Part shown: one piece after another, positions 44,570 through 54,688 of the stretch
Numbering within the stretch: position 1 is the first letter of the stretch
Layout: the number at the start of each line of letters is the position of its first letter
Position numbers and translations under genes: made by a program
DNA from: CBDEFX01 sp965237635
Lineage (GTDB): Bacteria; Chloroflexota; Dehalococcoidia; Lucifugimonadales; CAUZJF01
DNA length: 64,000 bases
NCBI GenBank assembly: GCA_965237635.1
Contig: CBDEFX010000001.1
Coordinates: 558,001-622,000, forward strand
Reading direction: 5' to 3'
Notes under the pieces: generated by a model
What the model saw: the letters and a program-made list of their open reading frames with translations, nothing else
Databases searched by the model: none
Told to the model about the DNA's origin: nothing

Positions 44570-45044
44570 AGTGTCGCTTGGGAGGTTCGCGGACGCCAAT
44601 CTAACAGCGCGCCTCAGGCGTGTCAATCGGCCTTGCACAGAAATCGGGCGTGGCGGTTACTCGCCGCACCCTGGAGATGAAAAACGAAGAGCGCCGAAAA
44701 ATCTGTTCCATTTTGTTCCATTGTGTCCCGCTCAGCTAGGGACTTTGGTACACCGCGGAACAGCGGGGCAAAGAAATGGACAGGCCGCTTGGGTCTGTCC
44801 CTCGGATCAAGTATAGCACTTATGTTCGCGATCGTCCAGGGGCGGGACTTGGATGCAACTTCTTGTGCAAAGCCGTGTCAATCGCGTTCATCGGGAGCAG
44901 GGCCGGTGGTTCGACAAGCTCACCACGAACGGAAAAACGCACCCCTTCGTCGTTTCGGCAAGCTCAGCGCAGGCTCTGAGCTCGTCGAGGGACTCCCGTA
45001 GGCTGATTTCGAAAAGACACCAACGGCCGGATGCATCTTCCCGT
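44570..45044. other. Intergenic region upstream of egtB; repeats, no gene
   Basis: Besides the promoter-leader element it has a TTCGACAAGCTCACCACGAACGG unit (44908-44930), an inverted TTTCGGCAAGCTCAGCGC/GAGCTCGTCGAGGG unit (44954-44995), and 44849-44875 (cttggatgcaacttcttgtgcaaagcc), which resembles 4082-4108. Nothing codes. Confidence 0.5.
44698..44838 (-). promoter_or_regulatory. Promoter-leader element upstream of egtB (copy 2 of 2)
   Basis: Minus strand: TGGACG (44833-44838), 17-base spacer, TATACT (44810-44815), then GGGACAGACCCAAGCGGCC and three 10-base units of AATGGAACAN type. Aligns over its full length with 38710-38853; the core CGCGAACAT..GTGCTATACTT and AAGCGGCCTGTC are identical. 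It would give a ~235-base egtB leader. Confidence 0.55.
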
Positions 45045-45572
45045 TTAGCTACCATCGCGCCAGCTGCGAGCGCGCTCGAGGGCCAGCTCTATAAACGACG
45101 TCTTGGCGTCGGTAAAGGCCACCCGATCTTGCGTGATCTTGCGGGCCAGGTCCCTTTTGAATGTCTGGTATGCTCGAGCCTCCTCGGGGGCTGCCCTCAG
45201 ATAGTCTCGGAGCAGAAGGTGGTCTTTCCAAAAGTCCGTGGTCGGCTCCACGACGTGCAGGTGGTGCGACGCTGGCTCTGACCCGCCCTTTCGAAAATAC
45301 CTTCTCTCAGGGACGAACTCTTCGTACTCCGCAACGTATTCGTAACCGATGCCCGCCAGCGGCTCGACGATCTTCGCGGCGTCGTCTATTCGGCGGACAG
45401 CGGCCATTATGTCGATTATCGGTTTCGCCCCCAGGCCGGGCACGGCGGTGCTCCCAACGTGTTCCAGTCTGACCGCGAGCCCACCGACTGTCACCAGGAT
45501 CAACTCCTTCTCCATCTCGTACATCGACGGCCAATTGGGGTTGTAGTCGACGATTTGGATGGGCGCGCTCAC
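45045..45572 (-). CDS. GrpB family (UPF0157) nucleotidyltransferase-like protein
   Basis: 175 residues with the family motifs IVDYNPNWPSMYEMEKELI, VRLEHVGSTAVPGLGAKPIIDIMAAV (nucleotidyltransferase-fold GS and DxD-like segment), SHHLHVVEP and FRDYLRAAPEEARAYQTFKRDLA-like helices. The fold is that of minimal nucleotidyltransferases, but the substrate is unknown. Intact and apparently monocistronic. Confidence 0.9.
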   Translation of the reverse strand: MSAPIQIVDYNPNWPSMYEMEKELILVTVGGLAVRLEHVGSTAVPGLGAKPIIDIMAAVRRIDDAAKIVEPLAGIGYEYVAEYEEFVPERRYFRKGGSEPASHHLHVVEPTTDFWKDHLLLRDYLRAAPEEARAYQTFKRDLARKITQDRVAFTDAKTSFIELALERARSWRDGS

Positions 45573-45687
45573 TGAGTTTTGCTTCCCGAACCTAGCTGGC
45601 GGATTTGACCCCCATCCCTTCGACCCGCTCAGGGCAGGCTCTAACCTTCCCCCTTCGGGGGGAAGGGATCAGAGGGGAGGGCGCTTG

Positions 45688-47076
45688 CTATCTCTCCTCG
45701 AAGTTAACCGGCAACTTTACTTCGAAGCTCGTGCGTCCCGGGGCCGAGGTGACACGGATATCGCCGCGATGCTTTTGCACCACGATGTTGTAGCTGATGT
45801 CGAGTCCGAGGCCAGTGCCCTGTCCAGGAGGCTTCGTTGTAAAGAATGTGTCGAATATCCTGGACTGGAGCTCGGTTGGAATACCGGGACCATTGTCCTC
45901 GATTTCCACGACTACTTCATCATCTTCCTGATGGGTCCGGATGGCGATCTCCCCTTCCCCTTCGAGCGCATCTGCCGCGTTATCCAATAGATTTGTCCAG
46001 ACCTGATTCAACTCGCTACCGTAGGCCTGAATACTCGGCAACTCGGGCGCGTACTCCCGTCGCACATGGATTCCCGACAGCTTGTTACGAAGGATGACTA
46101 GCGTGCTATCCAGTCCCTCGTGCACATCTACGTTCTGGACCGGCGCCTGATCCAGATAGGAGTACGACTTAAGGGCCTTGACGATATCGGATATGCGCCC
46201 GGCCCCCTGCCCGATCTCCGCCAGCAGGCTTAAGACCGCGTAGTTGGAGCCGACCCGGCGAATGGCTGCTGCGAAATGGTCGGAGCCCAGCTTCCCGGCA
46301 AACCGTCCAAGCTCCTGGCTGTCAAAACCCAGACTCACCAGCGCCGGTGCCATCTCCCAACCGTCATCCACGCCATGCTCCTCAAGCCATCCTTCGACCT
46401 CAAGCTCTCGGTCGCTCCGCTCTACCGGGTCCAGGTCCACGGGTTTGCCGGCCCTCTCTTCCACTCGGGCATCAAGCTCCTGTACGAGGTCTCCCTTTGG
46501 CCCATCGGGCGACAGGCCGTCCATTTGGGACCGGGACTCGCCGAACTCCTACAGAGCGGCCTGGAGCTGGTCGGCGCCGCGCTTCACTGCCGCGGCGGGG
46601 TTGTTCAGCTCATGGGCGACCCCCGCGGTCAGAGTCCCCAACTGTGCCATCTTTTCGCTCTGACGCAGCATCGCCTCGGTAGCCCGCCAGCGCCCAAGTA
46701 TCGTGTAGAACATGGCGTTGGCCGCCGACACGCTGGTGGACAGCAGACGGTCCAGCTGCTCCTTGCTGATGGCGATCAGGACGCTGTCCTCAGGGGCGCG
46801 CACGCTGGCCATCCGAGGCGACTTCTCCAGCAAGGCCATGTCACCTATCACCTCGCCTGCCTCGCGAACGGCCAGCAGGACATCCCGCCCCCCTGACTGC
46901 TTGACGACCTCCAGCTTCCCATCCTTGATGACGTAGGCCCGATCGCCGTCGCTCCCTTCTTCGAACAGCTTGTCTCCGGCCGACAAATGGACCTCTTGTG
47001 CCGCTTCACTCAGCATCGTGATATCGTCCTCTTGCAGGTCGGAGAAGAAGGGCACTTTTTTCAGGAAGTCTTGCAT
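45688..47076 (-). pseudogene. Cyclic-nucleotide-binding sensor histidine kinase with in-frame amber codon
   Basis: Residues ~1-120 are a cNMP-binding domain (FFSDLQEDDITMLSEAAQEVHLSAGDKLFEEGSDGD...GEVIGDMALLEKSPRMASVRA). A HisKA domain has LTAGVAHELNNPAAAV with His155, and a HATPase_c domain has VWTNLLDNAADALEGEGEI, EDNGPGIPTELQSRIFDTFFTTKPPGQGTGLGLDI. After residue 175 (QLQAAL) a TAG at 46549-46551 interrupts; the same frame goes on EFGESRSQMDG. Its ATG overlaps the stop of the upstream regulator gene (TAATG), so they are one operon. If not suppressed, the kinase ends just after the His helix. Confidence 0.88.
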
Positions 47077-48725
47077 TAAACCGTCTTCAAATATTGGTGA
47101 GCAAAGCTGACGGCCACGCCGCCTTGTCCGACGGCCGATGCTACCCGTCTGGAGGCGCCATACCGAACGTCGCCTGCCACGAATATCCCTGGCACGCTGG
47201 TCTCCAGAAGGAATGGATCACGCTTCAGCGTCCAGCCCTTGGGCCGCTTCGAGTCTCGGACCAGGTCGTCGCCCGAAAGGATGAACCCGGCCGGGTCCCT
47301 CTCGACCACCCCCGCAACGAGCTCGGTGTGCGGTCTCGACCCGATGAAGACGAACATTGCCGCGGCAGGTAACGTCTCGACCTCGTTAGTCTGATTGTTC
47401 CTGATCGCAATCGCTTCCAGGCGGCTTTCGCCCTTAACTTCCACCACCTCGGTCTGGAGCAAAACCTCGACGTTGTCGGTGGCGTAGATCTGGTCCACCA
47501 GGTACTGGGACATCTCTTCTCCCAACGAAGCTCTGCGTACCAGCATGGTCACTTTGCTAGCATATTGGGACAAGAACGTGACGCCCATGCCGGCGGAGTT
47601 GGCCCCTCCGACGACGAACACCGGCTGGCCTCGACAGTATGTGGCCTCGGTCACAGCCGCACCATAGTAGAGACCGGCTCCCTGGAGGCCGTCGACGCCT
47701 GGAACGCTTAGCTCGGTGACGGAGACCCCTGTCGCAATCAGCACGGCGTGGCAACTTAGCTCTGAGCCATCGCCGAGTGTGACGATGCGATAGGGGTCCT
47801 CCGGGCGGACTTGGGTAACCTCGGTGGCCGTAATGACCTCGGTGCCGAATCGGACGGCCTGGGCCGTCGCCCGCCTAGCCAGATCGGTGCCACTCAGGCC
47901 CTTCGGAAACCCGAGGTAGTTCTCGATGAGCGAGCTCGTACCCGCCTGACCGCCAGTGGCATGCTTCTCGATCATTGCCACTCGCAGTCCCTCGGAAGCG
48001 CCGTATACAGCCGCGGCGAGCCCGGCCGGGCCCGCCCCAACAATAATCAGATCGTAGAAGGGCTGGGTCGCGACGGTCTGCAGCCCTACCCTCTCGGCCA
48101 GCGAGCGGTTGTCCGGTTGTGTAAGCACCTCGCCGTCCGGGAAGAAGACGACGGGAAGCTTGCCGGCACCATCCGATGACGCCTCTACCAGCTCTTTCGC
48201 TTCGATGTCCAGCCACTGGTAGGGAATGCGATTTCGGGCCAGGAAGTCCTTCACCTGATGGCTACTGGGAGACCATTGGGACCCAGCGACGCGGATCCCG
48301 TCGTAGGGCACGGGCACCGACGCAAGCCAGTCGGCCAGCAGGTCGTCCAGCACCGGGTACAGCTGCTGCTCAGGCGGGTCCCAGGGCTTCATCAAGTAGT
48401 GGTCGAGCCCGATAGTGTTGATGCTGGCGATGGCGGCCTCGGTGTCAGCGTACGCTGTTAGCAGCACCTTGCGGGCATCGGGGTACAGCTTGCGGCCCTC
48501 TTCCAGAAACTCGGTCCCGCTCATCTCCGGCATGCGCTGGTCTACCAAGAAGAGCGCCAGTGGCTGGTTACGTCGCTTGAGCTGGCGCACGGCTTCGAGC
48601 GCCTCCGCTCCGGAGCCGGCTTTGACGATGCGATAGTCGCGACGGTAGTGACGCCTCAGGTCGCGCTCCACAGCGTTCAACACCTGGGGCTCATCGTCCA
48701 CAGCGAGGATTACAGGAGTGGCCAT
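47076..48725 (-). CDS. Fused response regulator/thioredoxin-reductase-like flavoprotein
   Basis: A 549-residue three-part protein. Residues 1-125 are a receiver domain with phospho-acceptor Asp62 (FLVDQRMPEMSG) and LMKPW. Residues ~140-215 form a glutaredoxin-like fold (YDGIRVAGSQWSPSSHQVKDFLARNRIPYQWLDIE) without a CxxC. Residues ~222-545 are a thioredoxin-reductase-like FAD/NADPH module (IIVGAGPAGLAAAVYGASEGL, VFVVGGANSAGMGVTFLSQ, GIFVAGDVRYGASRRVASAVGQGG) that lacks the usual CxxC redox pair (GAAVTEATYCRGQP). It is coupled by TAATG to the cNMP-binding kinase downstream, likely its phospho-donor. The output of the flavoprotein is unknown. Confidence 0.9.
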   Translation of the reverse strand: MATPVILAVDDEPQVLNAVERDLRRHYRRDYRIVKAGSGAEALEAVRQLKRRNQPLALFLVDQRMPEMSGTEFLEEGRKLYPDARKVLLTAYADTEAAIASINTIGLDHYLMKPWDPPEQQLYPVLDDLLADWLASVPVPYDGIRVAGSQWSPSSHQVKDFLARNRIPYQWLDIEAKELVEASSDGAGKLPVVFFPDGEVLTQPDNRSLAERVGLQTVATQPFYDLIIVGAGPAGLAAAVYGASEGLRVAMIEKHATGGQAGTSSLIENYLGFPKGLSGTDLARRATAQAVRFGTEVITATEVTQVRPEDPYRIVTLGDGSELSCHAVLIATGVSVTELSVPGVDGLQGAGLYYGAAVTEATYCRGQPVFVVGGANSAGMGVTFLSQYASKVTMLVRRASLGEEMSQYLVDQIYATDNVEVLLQTEVVEVKGESRLEAIAIRNNQTNEVETLPAAAMFVFIGSRPHTELVAGVVERDPAGFILSGDDLVRDSKRPKGWTLKRDPFLLETSVPGIFVAGDVRYGASRRVASAVGQGGVAVSFAHQYLKTV

Positions 48726-49297
48726 CGGTGAAACCTTTGCTTTCGCGGGGCCGGGGAGGGACCGGGCTATCGACGGGGCAGTGCCACCACATCCTCCAGG
48801 TTAAGCATCGTCGTCAACTTGTTCGCGGCACCGTCGACAAAGAGGGCGCGCATCTGCTCGTCGGTAAACAGTCCTGCGGTCTCGTCGATCATCGCCTGGG
48901 TCTCTTGCTTCTTATCTGTCGCGTCTTCGGTACGGCCCAGAGCATCGAGTGCCGATGCTGCTCCACCGCGCGACTGCCAGACCAATGGCCGCATCCCCAT
49001 CTGCAGAGCCAGGTCTTCTGCGCGGAGGTATTCCGTCAGCGCGCCGTTCATGTCTCCTCGGGCGGCGCTGACCATGGCATCGGTCATCGCCATGGTTGGA
49101 TAGTATTGCTTCATCCCGGCCGCTTCAGCAAGTCCGCGAGCTTCGGCCGCCGACCTGGCAGCCTCCTCGACCTCGCCCCTTGCTAGGGCCACATGGGCGA
49201 GACCGGCAAGCACCATTGGTCTTAGCATGTGCATCACCATAGTAGGGTTGTCCATGCCTTTGCGGAACATCTCATTGGCGAGGTCAAGGTCCCTTAA

Positions 49298-51016
49298 CCC
49301 GAATCCACCGAAGGAGGGCGTCGGGTTAGCGTCCTGAGGCGGCAAGAAGGCGCTCCTGTGCTTCTGGGATAATGGTTTTGTAGCAAAAAACCGACCCCGG
49401 AAAAGGAGCACCCAGTAGATGCTGCCACGCAACCACCCCGACCGGATCCAAATCACCTTCGACGACCGCCGCTTGGTGGCCAATGCCGGGCTGCTCCTTC
49501 CGGCCACCCTGGCGCGGCACCTCGGCCTGCCCGAACTCGTCCGGCAGCGCCTCGACCTGGGCGATGCCCCGGGGCGGGCGAACACGAGCGACAAGATGAT
49601 GACGCTGGTGGCGTCTGCGCTGGCTGGGGGCGACTGCATTGACGACGCCGATGTGTTGCGCACCGGGGGGACGGCCTGCACCCTGGGCGGCACGGTCAAG
49701 GCGCCATCCACCCTGGGCACCTTCCTGCGCAGCTTCCGGTGGGGCCACGTCCGTCAACTCGACCGGGTGAGCCGCGAGTTGCTGGCCCGGGCTTGGCAGG
49801 CCGGGGCGGGACCCGGCGACGGGCCCCTGACCATTGACCTGGACTCCACCATCTGCGAGACCTACGGACTGGCCAAGGAGGGCGCCCGCCACCACGGCTA
49901 TACCGGCAAGCGGGGCTACCACCCGCTGCTGGCCATCGCCGCCGGCACCGGAGACGTGCTGATGTCCCGGCTGCGCGAGGGCCGGGCCAACACCGCCCGC
50001 GGCGCCGCCCACTTCCTGCGGGAGACGGTGGGACGGGTGCGCTACGCCGGGGCCAACGGACGACTCACGCTACGGGCCGACAGCGGGTTCTACACTCATG
50101 GCGTGGTATCCGTCTGCCGCAAGATGGATGTCCGCTTCTCCATCACCATCCGCCAGCACAAAAGCCTGCACAATCTCATCGAGGCGATACCCGAAGATGC
50201 CTGGACGCCGATTCCTTACTGGATGGACGGTGCCGCCGATGTGGCCGAGACCACCTGCACCCCCTTCCAGGCCGAGGCGGACGCCGCGCCGGTACGGCTC
50301 ATCGTCCGGCGGGTGAAGCCGACGCCCGGTTCCCAACTGGCCCTCTTCGCCAAATACAGCTATCATGGCTTCATCACCGACCGAGACGGGGAGTTGCTCG
50401 AACTGGAGGCTGACCATCGCCGCCACGCCGAGATCGAGAATACCATACGCGACCTCAAGTACGGCGTCGGGCTGAACCATCTCCCCTCGGGCCGCTTCGC
50501 CGCCAACGGCGCCTGGCTGGCCGTCCAGACGATGGCCCACAACCTGGCCCGCTGGACGGCGCGGATCGGTCTGGGAGAGCGGATAGCCACCACCAAAACC
50601 CTCCGGCGGCGGTTCTTCTCCCTGGCCGGACGGCTCACCCGCTCGGCACGCCGGTTGACCCTGCATCTTCCGGATCGCTGGCCTTGGGCTGAGAAGTTCA
50701 GCCGCGCCTTGGCCCGGCTGCGAGCCATTCCACTCCCGGCCTGACGGCACCGTCGGCGACCGACCCACCCACCGGACAACCGAAGATCCCCGCAGACTCG
50801 TGCCAGCCCGGTCCGAGAGAGTTCCCTGCTGCGTATTCTCTCGCCATCCCGCGCATCGCAGCTCCCGCAGACGGCCATAGGGGCCCCTGTGCGGCGATGA
50901 AGACCGTCCGCCGACCTCCCTACCCCAAATGGAACCCAGGCTATTTCCCCTGTAGCTCCCTCACCCCCCTTCCGCTTTCCTCACGCCGTCCATCGGTGTC
51001 CTTCGGTGGATTCGGG
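49298..51016 (+). mobile_element. IS1380-family element, copy 4
   Basis: About 1719 bases with 18-bp inverted ends. The pentamer CTTAA lies on both sides (49293-49297 and 51017-51021) as a direct duplication, and the host gene rejoins in frame when the element and one copy are removed. A clean, fairly recent insertion. Confidence 0.95.
49419..50744 (+). CDS. IS1380 transposase, copy 4 (intact)
   Basis: 441 residues, full length. DDE motifs TIDLDSTICETYG, LRADSGFYTHGVV and AEIENTIRDLKYGVG; C-terminal arginine-rich region TTKTLRRRFFSLAGRLTRSARR. The Trp codon lost in copy 1 and the N-terminal frame lost in copies 2 and 3 are intact, so this copy could be active. Confidence 0.95.
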   Translation: MLPRNHPDRIQITFDDRRLVANAGLLLPATLARHLGLPELVRQRLDLGDAPGRANTSDKMMTLVASALAGGDCIDDADVLRTGGTACTLGGTVKAPSTLGTFLRSFRWGHVRQLDRVSRELLARAWQAGAGPGDGPLTIDLDSTICETYGLAKEGARHHGYTGKRGYHPLLAIAAGTGDVLMSRLREGRANTARGAAHFLRETVGRVRYAGANGRLTLRADSGFYTHGVVSVCRKMDVRFSITIRQHKSLHNLIEAIPEDAWTPIPYWMDGAADVAETTCTPFQAEADAAPVRLIVRRVKPTPGSQLALFAKYSYHGFITDRDGELLELEADHRRHAEIENTIRDLKYGVGLNHLPSGRFAANGAWLAVQTMAHNLARWTARIGLGERIATTKTLRRRFFSLAGRLTRSARRLTLHLPDRWPWAEKFSRALARLRAIPLPA

Positions 51017-54000
51017 CTTAACTGCGTGGCACAGTAGCCCAGGTCGACCCAAGACATGGCACCCAGGGCCTTACCCATGGGCATCTCCATAAGCTTCTTG
51101 GCTTCGGTATGATACTCGATGACCCGGCTAGAGAGATCGAGGCTAACGTCCAGGAGGCTCACCCCTAGCTGGCACAGCGCAGCCGCCTGAAGGTAAGAGA
51201 ACCCGGTCAGGCGGGCGGCATCGACTGCCCGCTGCTGACTATCGATCGCGCTCTCATACTCCCCACGCATCCAGGCGACCTGGCCCAGCATCAGCTCGCC
51301 GGCGACGACATTGTCTAGCGAACCAATCTGTAGGCCAAGGTCTATCCCCTCCTGCGCCGATTGGCGCGCCGCGTCTAGGTCGCCGTTGCGGATGTGGTAG
51401 AGCGGAGTCGTCTGCGCCTTCAGCTCCGCAAGGTATTTGCGGTTCCCCGCCGCCTCGGCCTCCTTGAGGGCCTCTTGGATCGCTTCCCAGGCGTCTTCAA
51501 ATCGGGTCATATAGATCATCGTATTGGCGATATGCGTCAGTCCGAATAGCTTTGGCTCCTCGAGGTCCATCTCCCTCCCGATCCGGGCGGCCTCCCCAAG
51601 ATGGCCTTCAGCATCCTCGAAGTCACCCTGCACCGAGTGAAGGTAGCAGTACGTCATGTGCGTCTCGGCAAGGCCGGCTTCGTCACCGCTCTGCCGCGCT
51701 AGGCGCTCGGCATCCCCGAGGTGCTCCTCGGCCTCCGGGAGCTGGTCCGACATTAGCGTCGACACGAACCCCAGCTTGTTCAGGGCCGATACCTGCATGG
51801 GTAAGTCCCCGTGCTCTTCGGCGACGTGGGCCATCTTGTGGTAGTTCTCCACCGCTGCCGGAACGTTGAACGCGAACGTCAGGGCTCCGCCCAACCCCTC
51901 GTAGGCCCTTCGCGCTAGTGATACGTCGTTTACGCGTTCCAGCACGTCGAGTGCCCGCCGGTATAACGCAATGGCGTCTGCAGTCGCGTAGGCGCGCGCC
52001 GCGCGCCGCGCCGTCTGCTGAGTCCACCAGGTACGGAAGCGCCCGAGCCTCCTCCCGAGCCTCGATGAAGTGGCGCGCAATGTCGTTCACCCGCTCGGCG
52101 GCGGTGCGCTCCAGGTGTTCGGCGACTCGCCCATGCAGCTCGCGGCGACGACTCAATAGAAGGGAGTCGTACGCAGTCTCCTGGGTCATGACGTGTTTAA
52201 ATACATACACCCGCTCCGGCAGGCGACTCTTTTCGCGGACCAGCTCGCGACGCTGCAGCTCGATCACCGTTTCATTCAGGCTGTCGGCGGGACCGTATAC
52301 CTCGGCCAGCGTGTCGAAGTGGAACTCCCGGCCGATGACCGACGCCGTCTGTGTTACCCTCTTGGCCTCGTCATCCAACCTGTCCAGCCTCGCGGTGATC
52401 ACCCCAGCAAGCGTGTCCGGGACGGCGATGTCGACGATCTCGCGGGTCGCCCGCCAGTGTCCACCCTCCGATACCACGAGCCCGGCGTCGAGTAGAGACC
52501 GGATAACCTCCTCAACGAAGAAGGGGTTGCCCTCCGCCTTTTGCAGGATGAGGGCTCTCACCTTTTCGGGAAGGTCCTCCACGTGCAGTAGGTTTGCCAC
52601 CAGCTCTCGGGCATCGTCGCGGGCCAGCGGCTCCAGCATCACAGAGGTGTAGCGATGAGAATACTCGCGGGACGCGGTCTCATGAAAGCGCCATGAAGGC
52701 TCCTGTCTCCATGGCCGGAATATCCCGACGAGCATCAGCGAGGCCCGCTCCGTTACGGACATCATCTGCTCGAGCAGCCCCAGCGAGGTCGGGTCGATCC
52801 AGTGAACGTCCTCGAAGACCAGCACCACCGGCCTGGTTGCAGCCAGCTGCTCCACGAACGCCAGGGCAGCAGAGAAGACCCGCTCGCGCACCTGCGGCGG
52901 CTGCAAGTACTTGACCTTCTCGGCCGCTTCGCCGGTCGGGTTGACGCCCAATAAGGTGCCGATGAAAGGTGAGACCTCCTGGAAGGTGTCGGGCAGGAGC
53001 TCCTGAGTCAGGTTGGTGATGGTATCGTAGTGGTCCCCCCCTCCCAGGTCCGTTGTCAGCCCAAAATAGCTGCTGAACAGATCAATAAACGGCGCGTAGG
53101 CCATGGTAGTCTGGTAGGAGACGGACCGACCTTCATACCAGGCCATCCCATCAGGATCGGCTCCATTCAGAAGGCCGTCGGTTTCCAGCGCGTGGTGTAG
53201 CTCGGCAACTAGGCGAGACTTTCCCAAACCTGCCTCGCCCATTACCGTGAGTATCTGGCCGTGGCCCTTGTGAAGCTCGCCTACAGCCTTGCGTAGCGCT
53301 TCAGACTCTTTCTCGCGACCGATGAGTGGGGAGTCCAGACCTTCGATTCCTCGGAGGCGGCCGGGATCTTCTTGCAGGCCGACCACCCGATATGCCTGCA
53401 CAGGCTCCCGTTTGCCTTTCACCTCGACTGGCCCGACGTCCTCGAACTGGAATAGCGGCGCGACCAGCTTATGGGTGTGCTCCGTGATCTGAACGGAGCC
53501 GGGCTGCGCGGTCTGCTCCATGCGGGCGGCCAGGTTCACTGCATCGCCGAGAGCGGTGTACTCGACTCGAAGGTCCGAGCCTACCTCGCCGACTACGACA
53601 AGACCTGTGTTGATGCCGATCCGGATGTTGAAGTCGAGGTCCCATCTGCTTGACCTCTTCGCGATAGGGCTCTATCTCTCGCGCTATGTCCAGGCCCGTA
53701 AGGATCGCCCTTTGGGGGTCGTCTTCGTGCGCAATCGGAGCACCGAAGAACGCGAGGATGGCGTCTCCCATGAGGCGCGCAAGGGTCCCCTCGTAGCGGT
53801 ACACCGGGGCGATCAGATACTGGAACGCCCCATTCATGATCTCGGCCCACTCCTCAGGATCGAACCCCTCGGCGGCGGCGGTCGATCCTTCGACGTCGCA
53901 GAAGAGCATCGTGACGACTCGACGCTCCCCGTGCATGCCTCCGCTGCCGCGCGCAGACTCCAGCTTCTTGAGCAGCTCGGCCGGAATGTACTGCTCGAGA

Positions 54001-54230
54001 AGTGTCTTGGCGGGCTCAGGCGCCTCTCCTGCTTCGGGGGCGGTCGATGGCTCGCCGACCGGATGACCACAGTTCAAACAGAACTTCGCCTCCGCAGGAA
54101 GCTCCGTTCCGCAGTGGGCGCACGTGGCCGCCAGCGTCGAGCCGCACGACATGCAGAATTTGGCCTCGGCGGGATTATTCGCTTGACAGCTACTGCAGAT
54201 CAACTCAAGGTCCTTCTCGGCAAACTTCTA

Positions 54231-54500
54231 CTATGCCGCCACGTAGGTATCGTCGACATAGCACCAGGCCCAGTCTTCGCGAGGATCGGCGGGCCGGATG
54301 ATCGAGTGGCCGGTCTCTCTGAAGTGGTTGATCATGTGGTGGTTCTTCGCGCCATCGCAACACCCGACGAAGCCGCAGACCGTGCAGTATCGCGCGGCCG
54401 GATAGGTGTCTCCCACGGCGACGCACGGCTCGCAAACGTCGGACTGGGGCTTGACGTCGGTCATCGTGTCGACGTGTGTACACCGGACCTGCTCGGTCAT
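54231..54500 (-). CDS. UBP-type zinc finger protein
   Basis: 89 residues forming a ZnF-UBP domain: CEPCVAVGD, YCTVCGFVGCCDGAKNHHMINHFRETGHSIIRP and a final WAWCYVDDTYV. The Cys/His set fits the zinc-binding pattern of this domain, which in eukaryotes binds ubiquitin C-termini; the bacterial role is unknown. TAGGAGGGACC lies before the ATG, sharing bases with the stop of the upstream cyclase. It sits in the middle of the cyclase/kinase/flavoprotein cluster and is intact. Confidence 0.88.
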   Translation of the reverse strand: MTEQVRCTHVDTMTDVKPQSDVCEPCVAVGDTYPAARYCTVCGFVGCCDGAKNHHMINHFRETGHSIIRPADPREDWAWCYVDDTYVAA

Positions 54501-54688
54501 GGTCCCTCCTAATAGTCCCCTAGTACTCGGACGGCCAATGGCTCGCTTTTTCCCTTTAGATCGACTGTCCGTTTCTCCAGCTCTGAATCCAGCCCTGCAC
54601 CAACATAGGTATCTTCACTTATCAGGATTTCGCCAGGACCAGCCAGCGAGGAAAGACGAGCAGCCACGTTCGGCGGATCACCTAAGCC

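Larger units (their letters stand above)
48767..54203 (-). pseudogene. Class III adenylate cyclase-AAA ATPase-TPR protein, broken by IS1380 copy 4 and two frameshifts
   Basis: A large signalling protein with two N-terminal zinc ribbons (CSSCQANNPAEAKFCMSCG, CAHCGTELPAEAKFCLNCG), a class III nucleotide cyclase domain (VVTMLFCDVEGSTAAAEG, RLMGDAILAFFGAPIAHEDD, LGDAVNLAARMEQ), an ATPase (VMGEAGLGKSRLVAEL, VVLVFEDVHWIDPTSLG) and TPR repeats. The frame is lost near 53641 (one extra base before LDFNIRIGINTG-type sequence) and near 52005 in a GCGCGC run. IS1380 copy 4 (49298-51016) sits in the TPR part; removing it and one CTTAA restores ...GYCATQLRDLDLANEMF... in frame. The gene ends 42 bases before the fused regulator. 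Confidence 0.88.
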
